64,000 nt of DNA from Candidatus Bathyarchaeota archaeon (GCA_004376295.1 SOJZ01000031.1:76624-140623); one strand, 5' to 3'. Shown: positions 6,902 through 15,726, counted from the stretch's first letter. Numbers and translations: made by a program. The notes: generated from the sequence alone by a model not told the origin.

Positions 6902-8062
6902 CTAAAGTGCCTTAAATGCTTCAAACCAGCGGTTATATTTGGCCACCATATCCACCGAAACGCTTGGCTTTCTTTCTTCCAGAATATGCTTAAAGTCGTC
7001 CATAGATATTGGTCTTGGCTGAGCCCGTTTATCATCTGCTTGACCAGATTCAAAAAGCTCTGCAATAACCTTAAGGTGCGCTGACTGACACACATCACGT
7101 AGGTCGCTTCCAGAAAATCCCTCAGAAAATCTAGCCAGTCCATGCGTGTCTATGTCTGGTCCCAGTTTTAGCTGAGTGGAGTAGAGCTTGAACATTCCCA
7201 AACGCGCAGAATGATCAGGTAAGGGAACCAAAATTCGTTTCTGAAATCTTCTTATGAACGGCCAGTCCAGAGCCCATGGCTTGTTTGTGGCTCCGATTAC
7301 ATACATATGGAGATTTTTACCCTTGTCTACTATACCATCCATCTCTTTAAGGAATTGATTACGCACCCTAGTTTCGCCACCAACCTCGTTTGAGTGCATT
7401 CCGATTAGTGAATCAAGTTCATCGATGAAAACTATAGCGGGACGTCCTTCGTTAGCTGACTTTCTCGCCGAGCCAAAAAGTCTAGCAACATTTTGTTCCG
7501 CTTCCCCCAACCACTTCGACATGATAGACGCGGCGTCCACTGAGATGAACGTTGCATCGATCTCTGTGGCCACAGCCGCAGCTATTAATGTTTTTCCGCA
7601 TCCAGGTGGACCGAACAGAAGGATTCCTCTTGGCCAGCCTAACGGGAACAAGTCTGGCCTCTGAACTGGATAAACGATTGCTTCTTTGATTGCCTTCTTT
7701 GCCGTCTCTAAACCGACAACCTGGCCCCATCTCACATCGAGTTTTTCTTTGAGCACAAGCTCATCGTAGCTTACTTCCTCTCCTTGTGAAGGCGTTGCCG
7801 TTACGCCTGGTTTTCGTTCTCCCCGTGGCTCCATAGGCCCAACACCTTGCAGAGCCTTTACTCTTTCTTGATATGCCATTGCTCGTTGAATGTAGACTTT
7901 GTTCAAGTTGTAGTCAGGGTATAGCTGAGCAAGTTTTAGGAGGGTTTCAATGGCCTTCTGATACATAGTGATAGCCATTCCTTTGGCACCCTGTTTATCA
8001 AGGCGGATGGCTTCAACTGCATAGTTCTTCGCTGCTTTTTCAAGTTCTTGAGATGCACTCAT
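6902..8062 (-). CDS. cdvC: Vps4-family AAA ATPase CdvC
   Basis: 386 residues. Residues 1-75 form a MIT-type three-helix domain that in this family binds the tail of ESCRT-III proteins. The AAA core has Walker A GPPGCGKT (151-158), Walker B IVFIDELD (about 208-215) and the arginine-finger region, followed by a small helical domain and a C-terminal helix (NRWFEAFKAL), all as in Vps4/CdvC. It would disassemble ESCRT-III filaments during cell division at the membrane. It is the last gene of a minus-strand cluster, 6 bp after cdvB. About 230 bp of non-coding DNA follow it. Confidence 0.93.
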   Translation of the reverse strand: MSASQELEKAAKNYAVEAIRLDKQGAKGMAITMYQKAIETLLKLAQLYPDYNLNKVYIQRAMAYQERVKALQGVGPMEPRGERKPGVTATPSQGEEVSYDELVLKEKLDVRWGQVVGLETAKKAIKEAIVYPVQRPDLFPLGWPRGILLFGPPGCGKTLIAAAVATEIDATFISVDAASIMSKWLGEAEQNVARLFGSARKSANEGRPAIVFIDELDSLIGMHSNEVGGETRVRNQFLKEMDGIVDKGKNLHMYVIGATNKPWALDWPFIRRFQKRILVPLPDHSARLGMFKLYSTQLKLGPDIDTHGLARFSEGFSGSDLRDVCQSAHLKVIAELFESGQADDKRAQPRPISMDDFKHILEERKPSVSVDMVAKYNRWFEAFKAL

Positions 8063-8068
8063 AATTGA

Positions 8069-8935
8069 TCACTGTTCAACCCTTATCTTTCTCTGCGCGC
8101 CCAGATTTTCTAGGGCCTTCTCCACATCTTCAGATGAGACATTCAATTCTAGCGCGCATTGATTAACACCAATTTGACCTTCATGTCTCTTAATATAACC
8201 CAGCAGTGCGTCCTCCAGCGATGATGAGCTCTGGATTGTGAATGAGACACGTTTCATTTCCACATACGTTTGAGGGTCTTTTTCTCTATAAACTTCTGAA
8301 CAGCCAGTGGTAAGCGCGACCATTTGTTTTGGACTCTCTACAGGTTCAATTTTCTCCGTGACTGTGACAGAGATGGGCGGTTCAGGAAGCTTCTCCTTTA
8401 ACCTTTGCTCAAGAAGCGTGGAGACTTCTTCAAGTATTTTCTCACCACCAGGAGTCTTTACTTCGAGTGGCATGGTCAGATGCGGGGAACCGATGCTGGT
8501 TATAGCAAGAGTCTCACTGATAGCATCGTTCACCTTTCCCAGTTCAGATGAAACATCAGGCATTATTCCATCAATACATTTTGTCACATTTTCAAGAACT
8601 TTAAGCACAGGCTTTAGGTCCACCATTATGATGTTCAATTCTTTGATGGTTTCAAGTCTTAGAATGACTCGTTCTGTGACTAGCTCGGTTTGCACAACGA
8701 TAGTAATCAGTTTTCTAACTTCAGCAGATTCGTTAGCAAAAATGATTGCCCGCTCTTGATTTTGATGTTTGATCGCCATAGTGCATTTTGCAAATAACAT
8801 TCTGTCCCTTTGACGTAGTCTAAAACTTACTTTTTCCAGTCTGACCTGTTGAATCTTCAGTTCTCGCATTGCCTGACGAATACGATCTTCAAGTGGAGGG
8901 GTGCGAAAAATCTTCTTAAACACCGTCCCACCCAT
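8069..8935 (-). CDS. cdvB: ESCRT-III-like division protein CdvB
   Basis: 288 residues. The first ~190 residues are helical with the Snf7/ESCRT-III core (PLEDRIRQAMRELKIQQVRL and following helices). A linker rich in Pro and Glu carries PEPPISVTV, a possible MIT-interacting motif, and the C-terminal 55 residues (LLGYIKRHEGQIGVNQCALE onward) form a winged-helix domain that in CdvB binds CdvA. It forms the constricting filament in archaeal ESCRT division. Spacing to cdvA (17 bp) and cdvC (6 bp) indicates one operon. Confidence 0.92.
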   Translation of the reverse strand: MGGTVFKKIFRTPPLEDRIRQAMRELKIQQVRLEKVSFRLRQRDRMLFAKCTMAIKHQNQERAIIFANESAEVRKLITIVVQTELVTERVILRLETIKELNIIMVDLKPVLKVLENVTKCIDGIMPDVSSELGKVNDAISETLAITSIGSPHLTMPLEVKTPGGEKILEEVSTLLEQRLKEKLPEPPISVTVTEKIEPVESPKQMVALTTGCSEVYREKDPQTYVEMKRVSFTIQSSSSLEDALLGYIKRHEGQIGVNQCALELNVSSEDVEKALENLGAQRKIRVEQ

Positions 8936-8952
8936 CCTGTCTGCGTCGGATT

Positions 8953-9678
8953 TTAAGAACTCGGCTTCACGTGAACTACAACTGGTGGTTCAGGAAGAGT
9001 TGAAGCCTGAGGAGCTGGAGCTTCTTTTTCCGTCTCCTTTTCTACCGAAGTTATAGATGTATCTCCAAGAACTATATTGGATAGTTTGTTTCTCATTGCG
9101 TCAAGATCCGTCTTTTCAGCATTGACATGTTTCAAACCTCGCTGTATCATACCCATAGCCGTTTGATACGATTCGTCATCAATTCTGCTAATTTCACGTT
9201 CAATTTCCAGGTTTACTAAAGCTGAGTGAAGATCGTTAACCTGCTGAGTACACTTCCCGATCTGTTTGTCTATGTCATCTATGGTGGCTTGCGCATCCGC
9301 TTTCAGCTGATTCAACGCGCCTTCAAAGCTTTTATGGATATCATTAAACATTTCCGTTGAAACCCGTTTCTTTTCTGAGAGTTCTTTCAACGCTTGATCT
9401 TTTCGCCAGATTAACGGTATCTCATCGCAGAGTGTCTTCACCTTCAATTTAACAGAGGGCAAGATTATGATGTTGCTACCATTTACTCTAAACTGAGTGT
9501 TTGGGTAGCGAAGAAATTCTCCGTCTCCATGCTCGACAAAAACTGTGTTAATGCGTCCATCTGGGCTAACCATAAATGATGCGATTCGCCCAATTTGGCG
9601 TCCATATTCGTCGCTAACAGTCTTGCCGACAAATAGAAAGGGGTTGGAAGAAGGCTTTGGCATAACTTCATCTTCCAT
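8953..9678 (-). CDS. cdvA: Division protein CdvA
   Basis: 241 residues. The N-terminal ~75 residues form a PRC-barrel domain (VGKTVSDEYGRQIGRIASF), the middle (about 85-200) is a long coiled coil, and the Pro-rich tail ends PPVVVHVKPSS, like the CdvB-binding tail of CdvA. CdvA polymerises on membrane and DNA and recruits CdvB. Start at ATG 9678, or MPKPSSN five codons later. It is located between two cdvB-type genes. Confidence 0.9.
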   Translation of the reverse strand: MEDEVMPKPSSNPFLFVGKTVSDEYGRQIGRIASFMVSPDGRINTVFVEHGDGEFLRYPNTQFRVNGSNIIILPSVKLKVKTLCDEIPLIWRKDQALKELSEKKRVSTEMFNDIHKSFEGALNQLKADAQATIDDIDKQIGKCTQQVNDLHSALVNLEIEREISRIDDESYQTAMGMIQRGLKHVNAEKTDLDAMRNKLSNIVLGDTSITSVEKETEKEAPAPQASTLPEPPVVVHVKPSS

Positions 9679-9700
9679 AGCTGTTCATCCATCGATGAGA

Positions 9701-10357
9701 TCATCCGATTTCAGTTGGGGCCTTCTCGCCTATTGCTGGTATACCCGCAGGCAACTCAGGGAACTTTTCTTTGATCTTCTGCTCCGCAACTGTGGCTGCT
9801 TCAGATAAAATCTTCTGTGCATCTTCATTTGTCGCTTCAAAGTCTAGGTTCAGACCTGTAGTCTGGCCAGCGTCTACGATTATCCCGCTGAGCATGTTTC
9901 CAATTTGTCCAAATTCTTTTTCTGCTTCCGGAAAGATATTGGCCATCCCTGTTTGAATGCTGCGTAGCACGCCTACTGCTGGAGCAAGCGTGGTGACTAT
10001 GTCGCCAAGCTCCGAAACTGTTCTTAACCTAAGGACAATCTGCTCTAAGGCGAGCCTTGCGTGCATTATCATTTTTTCCATTTTGCGTATTTCAGCTAGT
10101 TCGCTAGCGAAGACATTGGCACGTGCCGTGTCATGTTTTGTGTATGCGTCAACGACTCGTTTAAAAATTGATTTGTCACGGTCTGAGAATCGATCGGATG
10201 CTTTGTCTAGTTTTTGAACTTGCATATCGATGCGTCTGATCGCAAAATCAAGACGCGGTTTCAATGGACCTTGAGGGCGGACGGCTTCTTTGATTTTTGT
10301 GGTAAGCGGTGTTTTATTGTATCCTTCTCCCCATCGTTTAACAAATTTGTCTGGCAT
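9701..10357 (-). CDS. Second ESCRT-III-like (CdvB-type) protein
   Basis: 218 residues of the same helical Snf7 type as cdvB, with a matching stretch PLKPRLDFAIRRIDMQVQKL, but without the C-terminal winged helix. This is the architecture of the CdvB1/B2/B3 paralogues, which act in the later constriction step. It ends in IKEKFPELPAGIPAIGEKAP, a possible MIT-binding segment. It is the first gene of the cluster, so the order is cdvB-paralogue, cdvA, cdvB, cdvC. ATG 10357 is preceded by GAGAGGAAA-type Shine-Dalgarno. Confidence 0.87.
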   Translation of the reverse strand: MPDKFVKRWGEGYNKTPLTTKIKEAVRPQGPLKPRLDFAIRRIDMQVQKLDKASDRFSDRDKSIFKRVVDAYTKHDTARANVFASELAEIRKMEKMIMHARLALEQIVLRLRTVSELGDIVTTLAPAVGVLRSIQTGMANIFPEAEKEFGQIGNMLSGIIVDAGQTTGLNLDFEATNEDAQKILSEAATVAEQKIKEKFPELPAGIPAIGEKAPTEIG

Positions 10358-10580
10358 TTTGATTTCCTCTCAAATGAATGGCTCTTTAAACGTATTATTA
10401 CATTATTAATATGTAGAGAACATATGAGTATATCTCTAAGCGTATACCTGGGTTTCCTTTCCGCTTTGAGCTTTAAATCCAATATGAGAATGGAGGCTAG
10501 GCGAATTTGTATTAATAGACAAAATTGTGTAAGTTAGGCTAAAAAGCACGAAATTTAGAATGTTAAACCAAGTGACTAAA

Positions 10581-10796
10581 ATGAGTGAAAGAATAAAAGT
10601 GCTTGGGACCTTTGCCTTGTTGGGTTTCATTGCTGGAATCGCTGCTAACCTTCTCTATCACACGGCTTGGCCTTGGCTGCTAAAGGCTTTTCCAACCATA
10701 CTTCAGGTAGAGTGGATGGTATCCGGGATTGCCGGTGCATTGCTAACTATTATCATGCTAGTACTTTGGGTCTACTTAAGCAGGTCTCAGGAATAA
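10581..10796 (+). CDS. Small two-helix membrane protein
   Basis: 71 residues from ATG 10581 (MSERIKVLG); an upstream ATG at 10560 adds seven residues. Two hydrophobic helices (about 9-30 and 43-64) and little else. It is divergent from the cdv cluster and shares its upstream region. Not recognised; position next to division genes is only suggestive. Confidence 0.5.
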   Translation: MSERIKVLGTFALLGFIAGIAANLLYHTAWPWLLKAFPTILQVEWMVSGIAGALLTIIMLVLWVYLSRSQE

Positions 10797-10954
10797 AATA
10801 AACAGCCTTCCGAATTTCCAACGCTTTTTCTCTCTTTGCAGTAGTGTCAACTTTCATTAAGTTTTATAGCAGTTGAATAACTCCCAAATAATTTTTAATC
10901 CGTCTGCACTCGAGCTTTATGAGAACAGCTACAGAGTGAGGAGCGATCAACAAT

Positions 10955-13864
10955 TTGACAGAAGAAAAAATGCCGATGTATTCCAACGTTTTCGATCTGC
11001 TCGCAAAACCAGTGCGTAATGCTTTAACCCAGTTAGGACTCTCTGAGCCCACCGCACCACAGGTCAAGGCCATCCCACCCATTCTAAAAGAAGAAAATGT
11101 TTTACTAATCGCGCCAACGGGAAGCGGAAAAACCGAGGCAGTTCTTCTCCCTATTCTCTCCAACTTCATTCAGCAACCAGACAAAAAAGGAATATCTATC
11201 ATCTACATTACGCCACTTCGCGCCCTCAACCGTGACATGATACTACGCTTATCCGATTGGGCATTTCACCTTGACATTTCAGCAGAAGTGCGACACGGCG
11301 ACACCGAAATCAAAATCCGCCGAAGACAAGCACTCCACCCACCTAACATGCTTGTAACAACTCCAGAAACTCTGCAGGCTATTCTGCCAGGCTCACGTAT
11401 GCAAAGACATCTCAGCCATGTTCGGTATGTCATTATAGACGAGGTTCACGAGATCGCGGAGGACAAGCGCGGAGTCCAGCTCACAGTTGCATTAGAAAGA
11501 CTAGATGAAATCACCGGAAAAGAGTTTCAAAGAGTCGGTTTATCCGCCACCGTCGGCAACCCCAAAAAAGTAGCAAAATTCATTGCTGGAACAAACCGGC
11601 CCATCAAAGTGATTACTGTGTCTTTGCCAAAGGGTTACCAATATATCGTTGAAAACTCTCTTCCTGCAGATCTAGATTACGATATAGCCCAAAAACTGAG
11701 AACAGCCCCAGAGGCCGCAGCGAGGATAAGAAGAATATTGAACCTAGTGAAAAACCACACTTCCACCCTAATCTTCGTCAACGCTCGAACCAACGCTGAA
11801 ATGCTCGGACACAAATTTAACCAACTCACATCCAACATAGCAGTTCACCATGGATCCTTATCCAGAGAAGAAAGAAGCCTCATTGAAGACGAATTTAAAG
11901 CGAAAATTCTCAAGGCAATTGTATGCACCAGCACTCTGCAACTGGGAATTGACATTGGACACATCGACTTGGTCATTCAATACTTATCCCCGCGCCAAGT
12001 AACCAGCTTGATCCAACGCGTGGGAAGAAGCGGACATAAACTAGATCTCACCTCAAAGGGTGTAATCATCACAGCGTCGTCTGACGATACATTGGAAGCA
12101 GTAGCCGCCGTACAACAGGCCTACAAAGGTTGCTTAGAACCGATTTCTATACATGAAAACGCGTTGGACGTGTTGGCACATCAGATTGCTGGAATATTGC
12201 TAGATCAACGGAGAATAACTGTTAGTCAGGTTTTTGAAATTTTGCGTCGAGCATACCCTTATCGAAATCTCTCTAAAGCTAAACTTTTAGATGTTGTAAA
12301 TTATCTACATAGGTTGAGAGAATTACGGATTGAAGGAAACACGTTGAAGAAGACGCGAAGAACTAGACTGTATTATTACGAGAACCTCTCCATGATCCCT
12401 GACGAAAGACGATATCCCATCATAGACATACTCTCAGACCACCCCATTGGTACCCTCGGTGACGAGTTCATGGCCCTTAGAGCGCGAGTAGGACTCAATT
12501 TCATATGCCGGGGCAAAGTGTGGCGAATCGTCCAGATAGAAGATGAAACAGGTAACGTTTACGTAGTCCCCTCCGAGGACCATATGGCAGCCATCCCCGG
12601 CTGGGACGGCGAAATGCTTCCAGTGCCACTTACCCTCGCTCAGCAAGTAGGCAGACTTCGAAGAGACATTGCCAAAGAGTTGAACCGAGAGAAAAACGTC
12701 AAGGTCGTAGCTGAAAAACTTGCAAAAAAGCTTTCCACTAATGGATCAACATTGCTAAACCCAGTCGAAGAGATTCATGAACATTTAAAGCGGGGCGCTC
12801 CTCTTCCAACTAACAATCACATTCTCATTGAAGCTTTTGACAAATACGTAGTCATCCACGCGTGTTTTGGAGAGGTTGTGAATCGAACTTTAGGTTGTAT
12901 TTTTGACTCTATTCTTTCAGATCATGAGCTTATCATTGGCTGGTGGAACGATGGTTACCGAATTCTGATCGAGATGCCTCGAAAAGCAGAATTTCATGAT
13001 CTTGAAAAGATTCGGTCTCTCCTTTTTGAGTTAACAGAAGAAGAGGTGGAGCAAGCGTTTGACGATTATCTCAAGGCCCGCTTCCCCTTTGCCTCCAAGA
13101 TGAAGTTTGTTGCTGAACGGTTCGGTGCTCTACCTCGTGGAAGAGCCATGGGGCCTAAGAGACTTGCGGAACTACCAAAACGGTTCAAAAAGACGCCGAT
13201 CTATGAAGAGACACTTCGTGAGGCCATGCTGGAAAAGGTGGATCTTCCTTCGGTAAGGCAAATTATGAAGAATGTTAACAAGGGCAAAATTAGAATAAGC
13301 AGCCTGTTTTGTTTAGAAAAACCCACGCCCTTAGGTTATCATATTCTCGCAAAATATTCCGAAATACCCGAGCTTATGGCGCCTGAACGCGTTGTGCTGA
13401 GCAACATTGAACGAATGAAGCGAGCGATTTTGGCGAGAAAAACATCGCTTCTATGTTTTTCTTGTGGTGTTTGCTCGGTGGAAAAACGCATCCGTGAACT
13501 GCCTGAGAAACCGACATGCGAAAGGTGTGGAGCTGGTTTGTTGGCGTCCCTCCGCTTTGGTCAAGATCCAAACGAACTTCGTGGCATTCTCAACCGAAGA
13601 CTGGAGGGAAAAGAGCTGGTTGAGGAGGAGCTGGGACAATTAACTTATGCCAGACGCACAGCAGACCTCGTCCTCAGCCATGGTAGAAGAGCGTTGATTG
13701 CCTTACAAGTCAGAGGAGTTGGACCCGAGACCGCTTTCAGAATACTGGGGAAAATGCACCCTAACGAAGACGACTTTTACATGGATCTTCTGAAAGCCAA
13801 AATTCAATACTTGAAAACACGACCCTACTGGAAGGATAAAGAAAAACGTTTTAAACAAAGGTGA
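10955..13864 (+). CDS. lhr: Lhr-type superfamily 2 helicase
   Basis: 969 residues. Walker A APTGSGKT (53-60), IIDEVHEI (DEVH box) near 158, GLSATVGN (motif III), and the second RecA domain with TLQLGIDIG and RVGRSGHK. A DUF1998-like/winged-helix and Lhr-core region follow, then a zinc knuckle (CFSCGVC ... CERCGAG) and a helix-hairpin-helix-like tail (LQVRGVGPETAFRIL). This is the Lhr family: 3'-5' helicases of DNA repair and replication-fork maintenance. TTG 10955 is the likely start, giving LTEEKMPMY. The tail with Cys cluster and HhH is longer than the minimal Lhr core. Confidence 0.88.
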   Translation: MTEEKMPMYSNVFDLLAKPVRNALTQLGLSEPTAPQVKAIPPILKEENVLLIAPTGSGKTEAVLLPILSNFIQQPDKKGISIIYITPLRALNRDMILRLSDWAFHLDISAEVRHGDTEIKIRRRQALHPPNMLVTTPETLQAILPGSRMQRHLSHVRYVIIDEVHEIAEDKRGVQLTVALERLDEITGKEFQRVGLSATVGNPKKVAKFIAGTNRPIKVITVSLPKGYQYIVENSLPADLDYDIAQKLRTAPEAAARIRRILNLVKNHTSTLIFVNARTNAEMLGHKFNQLTSNIAVHHGSLSREERSLIEDEFKAKILKAIVCTSTLQLGIDIGHIDLVIQYLSPRQVTSLIQRVGRSGHKLDLTSKGVIITASSDDTLEAVAAVQQAYKGCLEPISIHENALDVLAHQIAGILLDQRRITVSQVFEILRRAYPYRNLSKAKLLDVVNYLHRLRELRIEGNTLKKTRRTRLYYYENLSMIPDERRYPIIDILSDHPIGTLGDEFMALRARVGLNFICRGKVWRIVQIEDETGNVYVVPSEDHMAAIPGWDGEMLPVPLTLAQQVGRLRRDIAKELNREKNVKVVAEKLAKKLSTNGSTLLNPVEEIHEHLKRGAPLPTNNHILIEAFDKYVVIHACFGEVVNRTLGCIFDSILSDHELIIGWWNDGYRILIEMPRKAEFHDLEKIRSLLFELTEEEVEQAFDDYLKARFPFASKMKFVAERFGALPRGRAMGPKRLAELPKRFKKTPIYEETLREAMLEKVDLPSVRQIMKNVNKGKIRISSLFCLEKPTPLGYHILAKYSEIPELMAPERVVLSNIERMKRAILARKTSLLCFSCGVCSVEKRIRELPEKPTCERCGAGLLASLRFGQDPNELRGILNRRLEGKELVEEELGQLTYARRTADLVLSHGRRALIALQVRGVGPETAFRILGKMHPNEDDFYMDLLKAKIQYLKTRPYWKDKEKRFKQR

Positions 13865-13906
13865 AAGTCTTTGGCAGTCAAGATGTGATCTGAGGAGGGG
13901 ATTGAG

Positions 13907-14533
13907 ATTTTTGGGACATTTTCTATAGTGGCTAGATGTCCAAAAACACTAGCGCTAGGCGTTTGTGTCTCAACTGCTGCTCCTGCAGTTGGAAGCCGAG
14001 CTCCCCATGTTGAGGCGAGGATCGGTGCCATAGCAACTCAAGCTAAAACCAATGTTCTTTACGGTATAAACGGTTTAAAACTGTTAAAGATGGGTTTCTC
14101 TCCGCAAACAGCTCTGGAAACTATGCTGAAAGAGGACTCTGATCGGGAGTCAAGACAGGTGATTATCATAGATAAAGAAGGAAGAAGCGTCGCGTTCACT
14201 GGCAGGGAAACCAGCGACTGGAAGGGACATTTGATTGGCAAAGATTATGTGGTCGCTGGTAACATGCTTGTTGGAAACAGCGTTATTGATGCGATGGCTG
14301 AGGCGTTTGAAAGCTCAGAAGGAGAGTTATCGGAGAGATTAATGAAAGCTTTAGAGGCTGGACAGGAGGCTGGAGGCGATAAGCGAGGGAAAACGTCTGC
14401 TGCATTACTTGTAGCGCAAAAGGAACATGTGAGAACTCATCCCTTACTTGACTTGAGGGTTGATGAGCATCGGGACCCTGTTAGGGAATTGAGGAGAGTT
14501 TTTGAAATCTATAAAGAATTGGAGACGACGTAA
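13907..14533 (+). CDS. DUF1028 protein (Ntn-hydrolase-like)
   Basis: The conserved start of this family, GTFSIVARCPKTLALGV, is in the frame but begins upstream of the first standard start (GTG 13928, inside TFSIVA). Between the in-frame TGA at 13886 and that GTG there are only ATT codons; GAGGAGGGG sits at 13892-13900, so ATT 13907 (or 13901) is the best start. The rest matches DUF1028: AIATQAKTN, then AFTGRETSDWKGHLIGKDYVVAGNML. The family has an Ntn-hydrolase fold; its reaction is not settled. It lies downstream of lhr in the same direction. Confidence 0.78.
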   Translation: MFGTFSIVARCPKTLALGVCVSTAAPAVGSRAPHVEARIGAIATQAKTNVLYGINGLKLLKMGFSPQTALETMLKEDSDRESRQVIIIDKEGRSVAFTGRETSDWKGHLIGKDYVVAGNMLVGNSVIDAMAEAFESSEGELSERLMKALEAGQEAGGDKRGKTSAALLVAQKEHVRTHPLLDLRVDEHRDPVRELRRVFEIYKELETT

Positions 14534-14587
14534 CAAACACTCGTTTTATGATTCACTGGTCTACTCGTGGATCAAGCTTCTTGGAAA

Positions 14588-15064
14588 CTATTTTATTTCT
14601 CCTATTTGTTTGAAAGAGAAGTCTTTCAGCGTCATGCCTCTTAGTGGGACTAGAAAGTTGTCGATGTCTGTTATGTTTGCAGCCCATCTTGACCTAATGT
14701 CTGACATAAATTGGTCGAAGTCGGTGAAATCTTTGTGTAAAGATACTATGGCGCAATTGAATCCGTGTAATCCCGTGCCTGTTGATGCGAATAGGATTTT
14801 TGGGTTTTCTTTGATTTCTTTTATTCTGGCTTTTATATCAGATTGAGCGATGTTCATGAATGTGAAGGCTGCGATTTCGTATCCAAGTTTTGTTAGGTCA
14901 GGTAAGGCTGTGTAGCCTCGTATGTATCCTTTTTTTTCTAGTTTTTTTCTTGTTCTAGTGATGGTTGGTTGTGATACTTTTAGGATTTTTGCGAGGTCTC
15001 TGTCGCTTCTTTTTGAGTTTTTTATTAGTTCGTATAAGAGTTTTATCATTTTTTCTTTTGGCAT
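14588..15064 (-). CDS. Lrp/AsnC-family transcription regulator
   Basis: 158 residues from MPKEKMIKL at 15064; an upstream ATG at 15085 gives a weaker start. The N-terminal winged helix is clear (SDRDLAKILKVSQPTITRTR as recognition helix region), followed by a RAM-like sensor domain (from about 75). These proteins bind amino acids or other small molecules and act on local or global targets. It is convergent with the DUF1028 gene and separated by about 55 bp. The upstream region is AT-rich with a long T-tract. Confidence 0.82.
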   Translation of the reverse strand: MPKEKMIKLLYELIKNSKRSDRDLAKILKVSQPTITRTRKKLEKKGYIRGYTALPDLTKLGYEIAAFTFMNIAQSDIKARIKEIKENPKILFASTGTGLHGFNCAIVSLHKDFTDFDQFMSDIRSRWAANITDIDNFLVPLRGMTLKDFSFKQIGEIK

Positions 15065-15310
15065 AGCCACGAATTCTTGATTCAAAAATATTTAAATCTT
15101 TTTGCGACTTTTTTGAAGACTTTATTGAATTGATTGATGCAGTGTTATTCTGTGGTTTATTGTTTTCGTTGCGTTTTTTATGTTTTTTGCCACGTTATTT
15201 GCGTATGTCTCTCTCTCATTAGACCCCCCTATAATTTTTTTGTTTCTTCACGAAGCTTGTTTTTCGTTTGTTTTTTGGAAATAAGCTTGAAAATGGTTTA
15301 TCTCACGATA

Positions 15311-15390
15311 GGAATAGATGGGAAAAGATACGAAAAGATAGGAAAAGATGCAAAAAGATGGCAAAAGATGGGAAAAGATGGGAATCGACG
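15311..15390 (+). repeat. Phased 10-bp repeat, eight units
   Basis: Eight consecutive decamers of consensus GGAAAAGATG (variants GGAATAGATG, CGAAAAGATA, CAAAAAGATG, GCAAAAGATG, GGAATCGACG). The period is exactly 10 bp, so each A4 tract falls on the same helical face, which predicts intrinsic curvature. A period of ten is not coding-like. Confidence 0.85.
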
Positions 15391-15439
15391 GGGGCTGTAT
15401 TGGAAGACACGGTTTTCCATTTGATGCTGCAAACGTGTG

Positions 15440-15556
15440 TGCTCCTTAACCGTAGGTTCCCCTACCTAAGGGAGTCCTTTGATAGGTTTGTGTGTGCGGT
15501 GTGGTCTGGTCTATGGTTGGAGAGACAGAGGCGGGTGTAGCCTCGTCTAGGCGGGG
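15440..15556 (+). ncRNA. Structured non-coding candidate upstream of tRNA-Gly
   Basis: GC-rich and hairpin-prone: GTAGG/CCTAC closes a TTCC loop at 15452-15465, and GAGGC (15528-15532) can pair with GCCTC (15540-15544). CCGTAG (15450-15455) can pair with CTAGGCGG (15547-15554) with a two-base bulge. The same four elements recur in order before the initiator tRNA (52073-52126). Could be a real small RNA or a chance similarity. Confidence 0.25.
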
Positions 15557-15594
15557 TGTTCTAGTTGTGTTGTTGATAAAGGTTGAAATTATGG

Positions 15595-15606
15595 TTTTAT
15601 AGTTAA
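15595..15606 (+). promoter_or_regulatory. Box A promoter of tRNA-Gly
   Basis: TTTTATAGTTAA lies about 28 bp before the tRNA 5' end, the usual archaeal TATA distance. Confidence 0.5.
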
Positions 15607-15627
15607 TTCTATAATGTTGTGTTGTGT

Positions 15628-15726
15628 GCGGTCGTAGTCTAGACTGGAACAACTCCAGGGAAAACTTGGTCAGGACCTCGGCCTCCCACGCCGACGACCC
15701 GGGTTCAAATCCCGGCGACCGCACCA
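15628..15726 (+). tRNA. tRNA-Gly (CCC) with D-loop intron
   Basis: Acceptor stem GCGGTCG/CGACCGC, discriminator A and encoded CCA at 15724-15726. The anticodon arm TCGGC-CTCCCAC-GCCGA gives anticodon CCC (Gly, GGG codon). The T arm is CCGGG-TTCAAAT-CCCGG. The D arm is interrupted: after GACTGG the sequence has 22 extra bases (15648-15669) before TCAGGAC. Removing them gives a normal 77-nt tRNA including CCA. Ends of the insert are ambiguous by up to three bases because TGG is repeated at both ends. Confidence 0.9.
15648..15669 (+). other. tRNA-Gly non-canonical intron
   Basis: 22-base insert in the D loop just after the conserved GG. CCAGG at 15655-15659 can pair with CTTGG at 15665-15669, and CTGGA/TCCAG spans the 5' junction, so a bulge-helix type splice structure is possible. 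Archaeal tRNA introns outside the anticodon loop are known mainly in Thermoproteota. Confidence 0.7.

Larger units (their letters stand above)
15065..15627. other. Non-coding interval before tRNA-Gly
   Basis: No convincing gene. It holds a T-rich stretch (15140-15275), an eight-unit decamer repeat (15311-15390), and a GC-rich, hairpin-prone stretch (about 15440-15556) listed separately. Confidence 0.6.

Noticed and set aside
6784-7143. 119-codon minus-strand frame over the end of cdvC
   Set aside because: Out of frame with CdvC, and the CdvC C-terminus is well conserved there.
8307-8759. 150-codon plus-strand open frame over cdvB
   Set aside because: Ser/Thr-rich mirror of the CdvB coding strand with no recognisable domain.
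15311-15390. Decamer array as a CRISPR or coding repeat
   Set aside because: No spacers and a period of 10 that is not a multiple of three.
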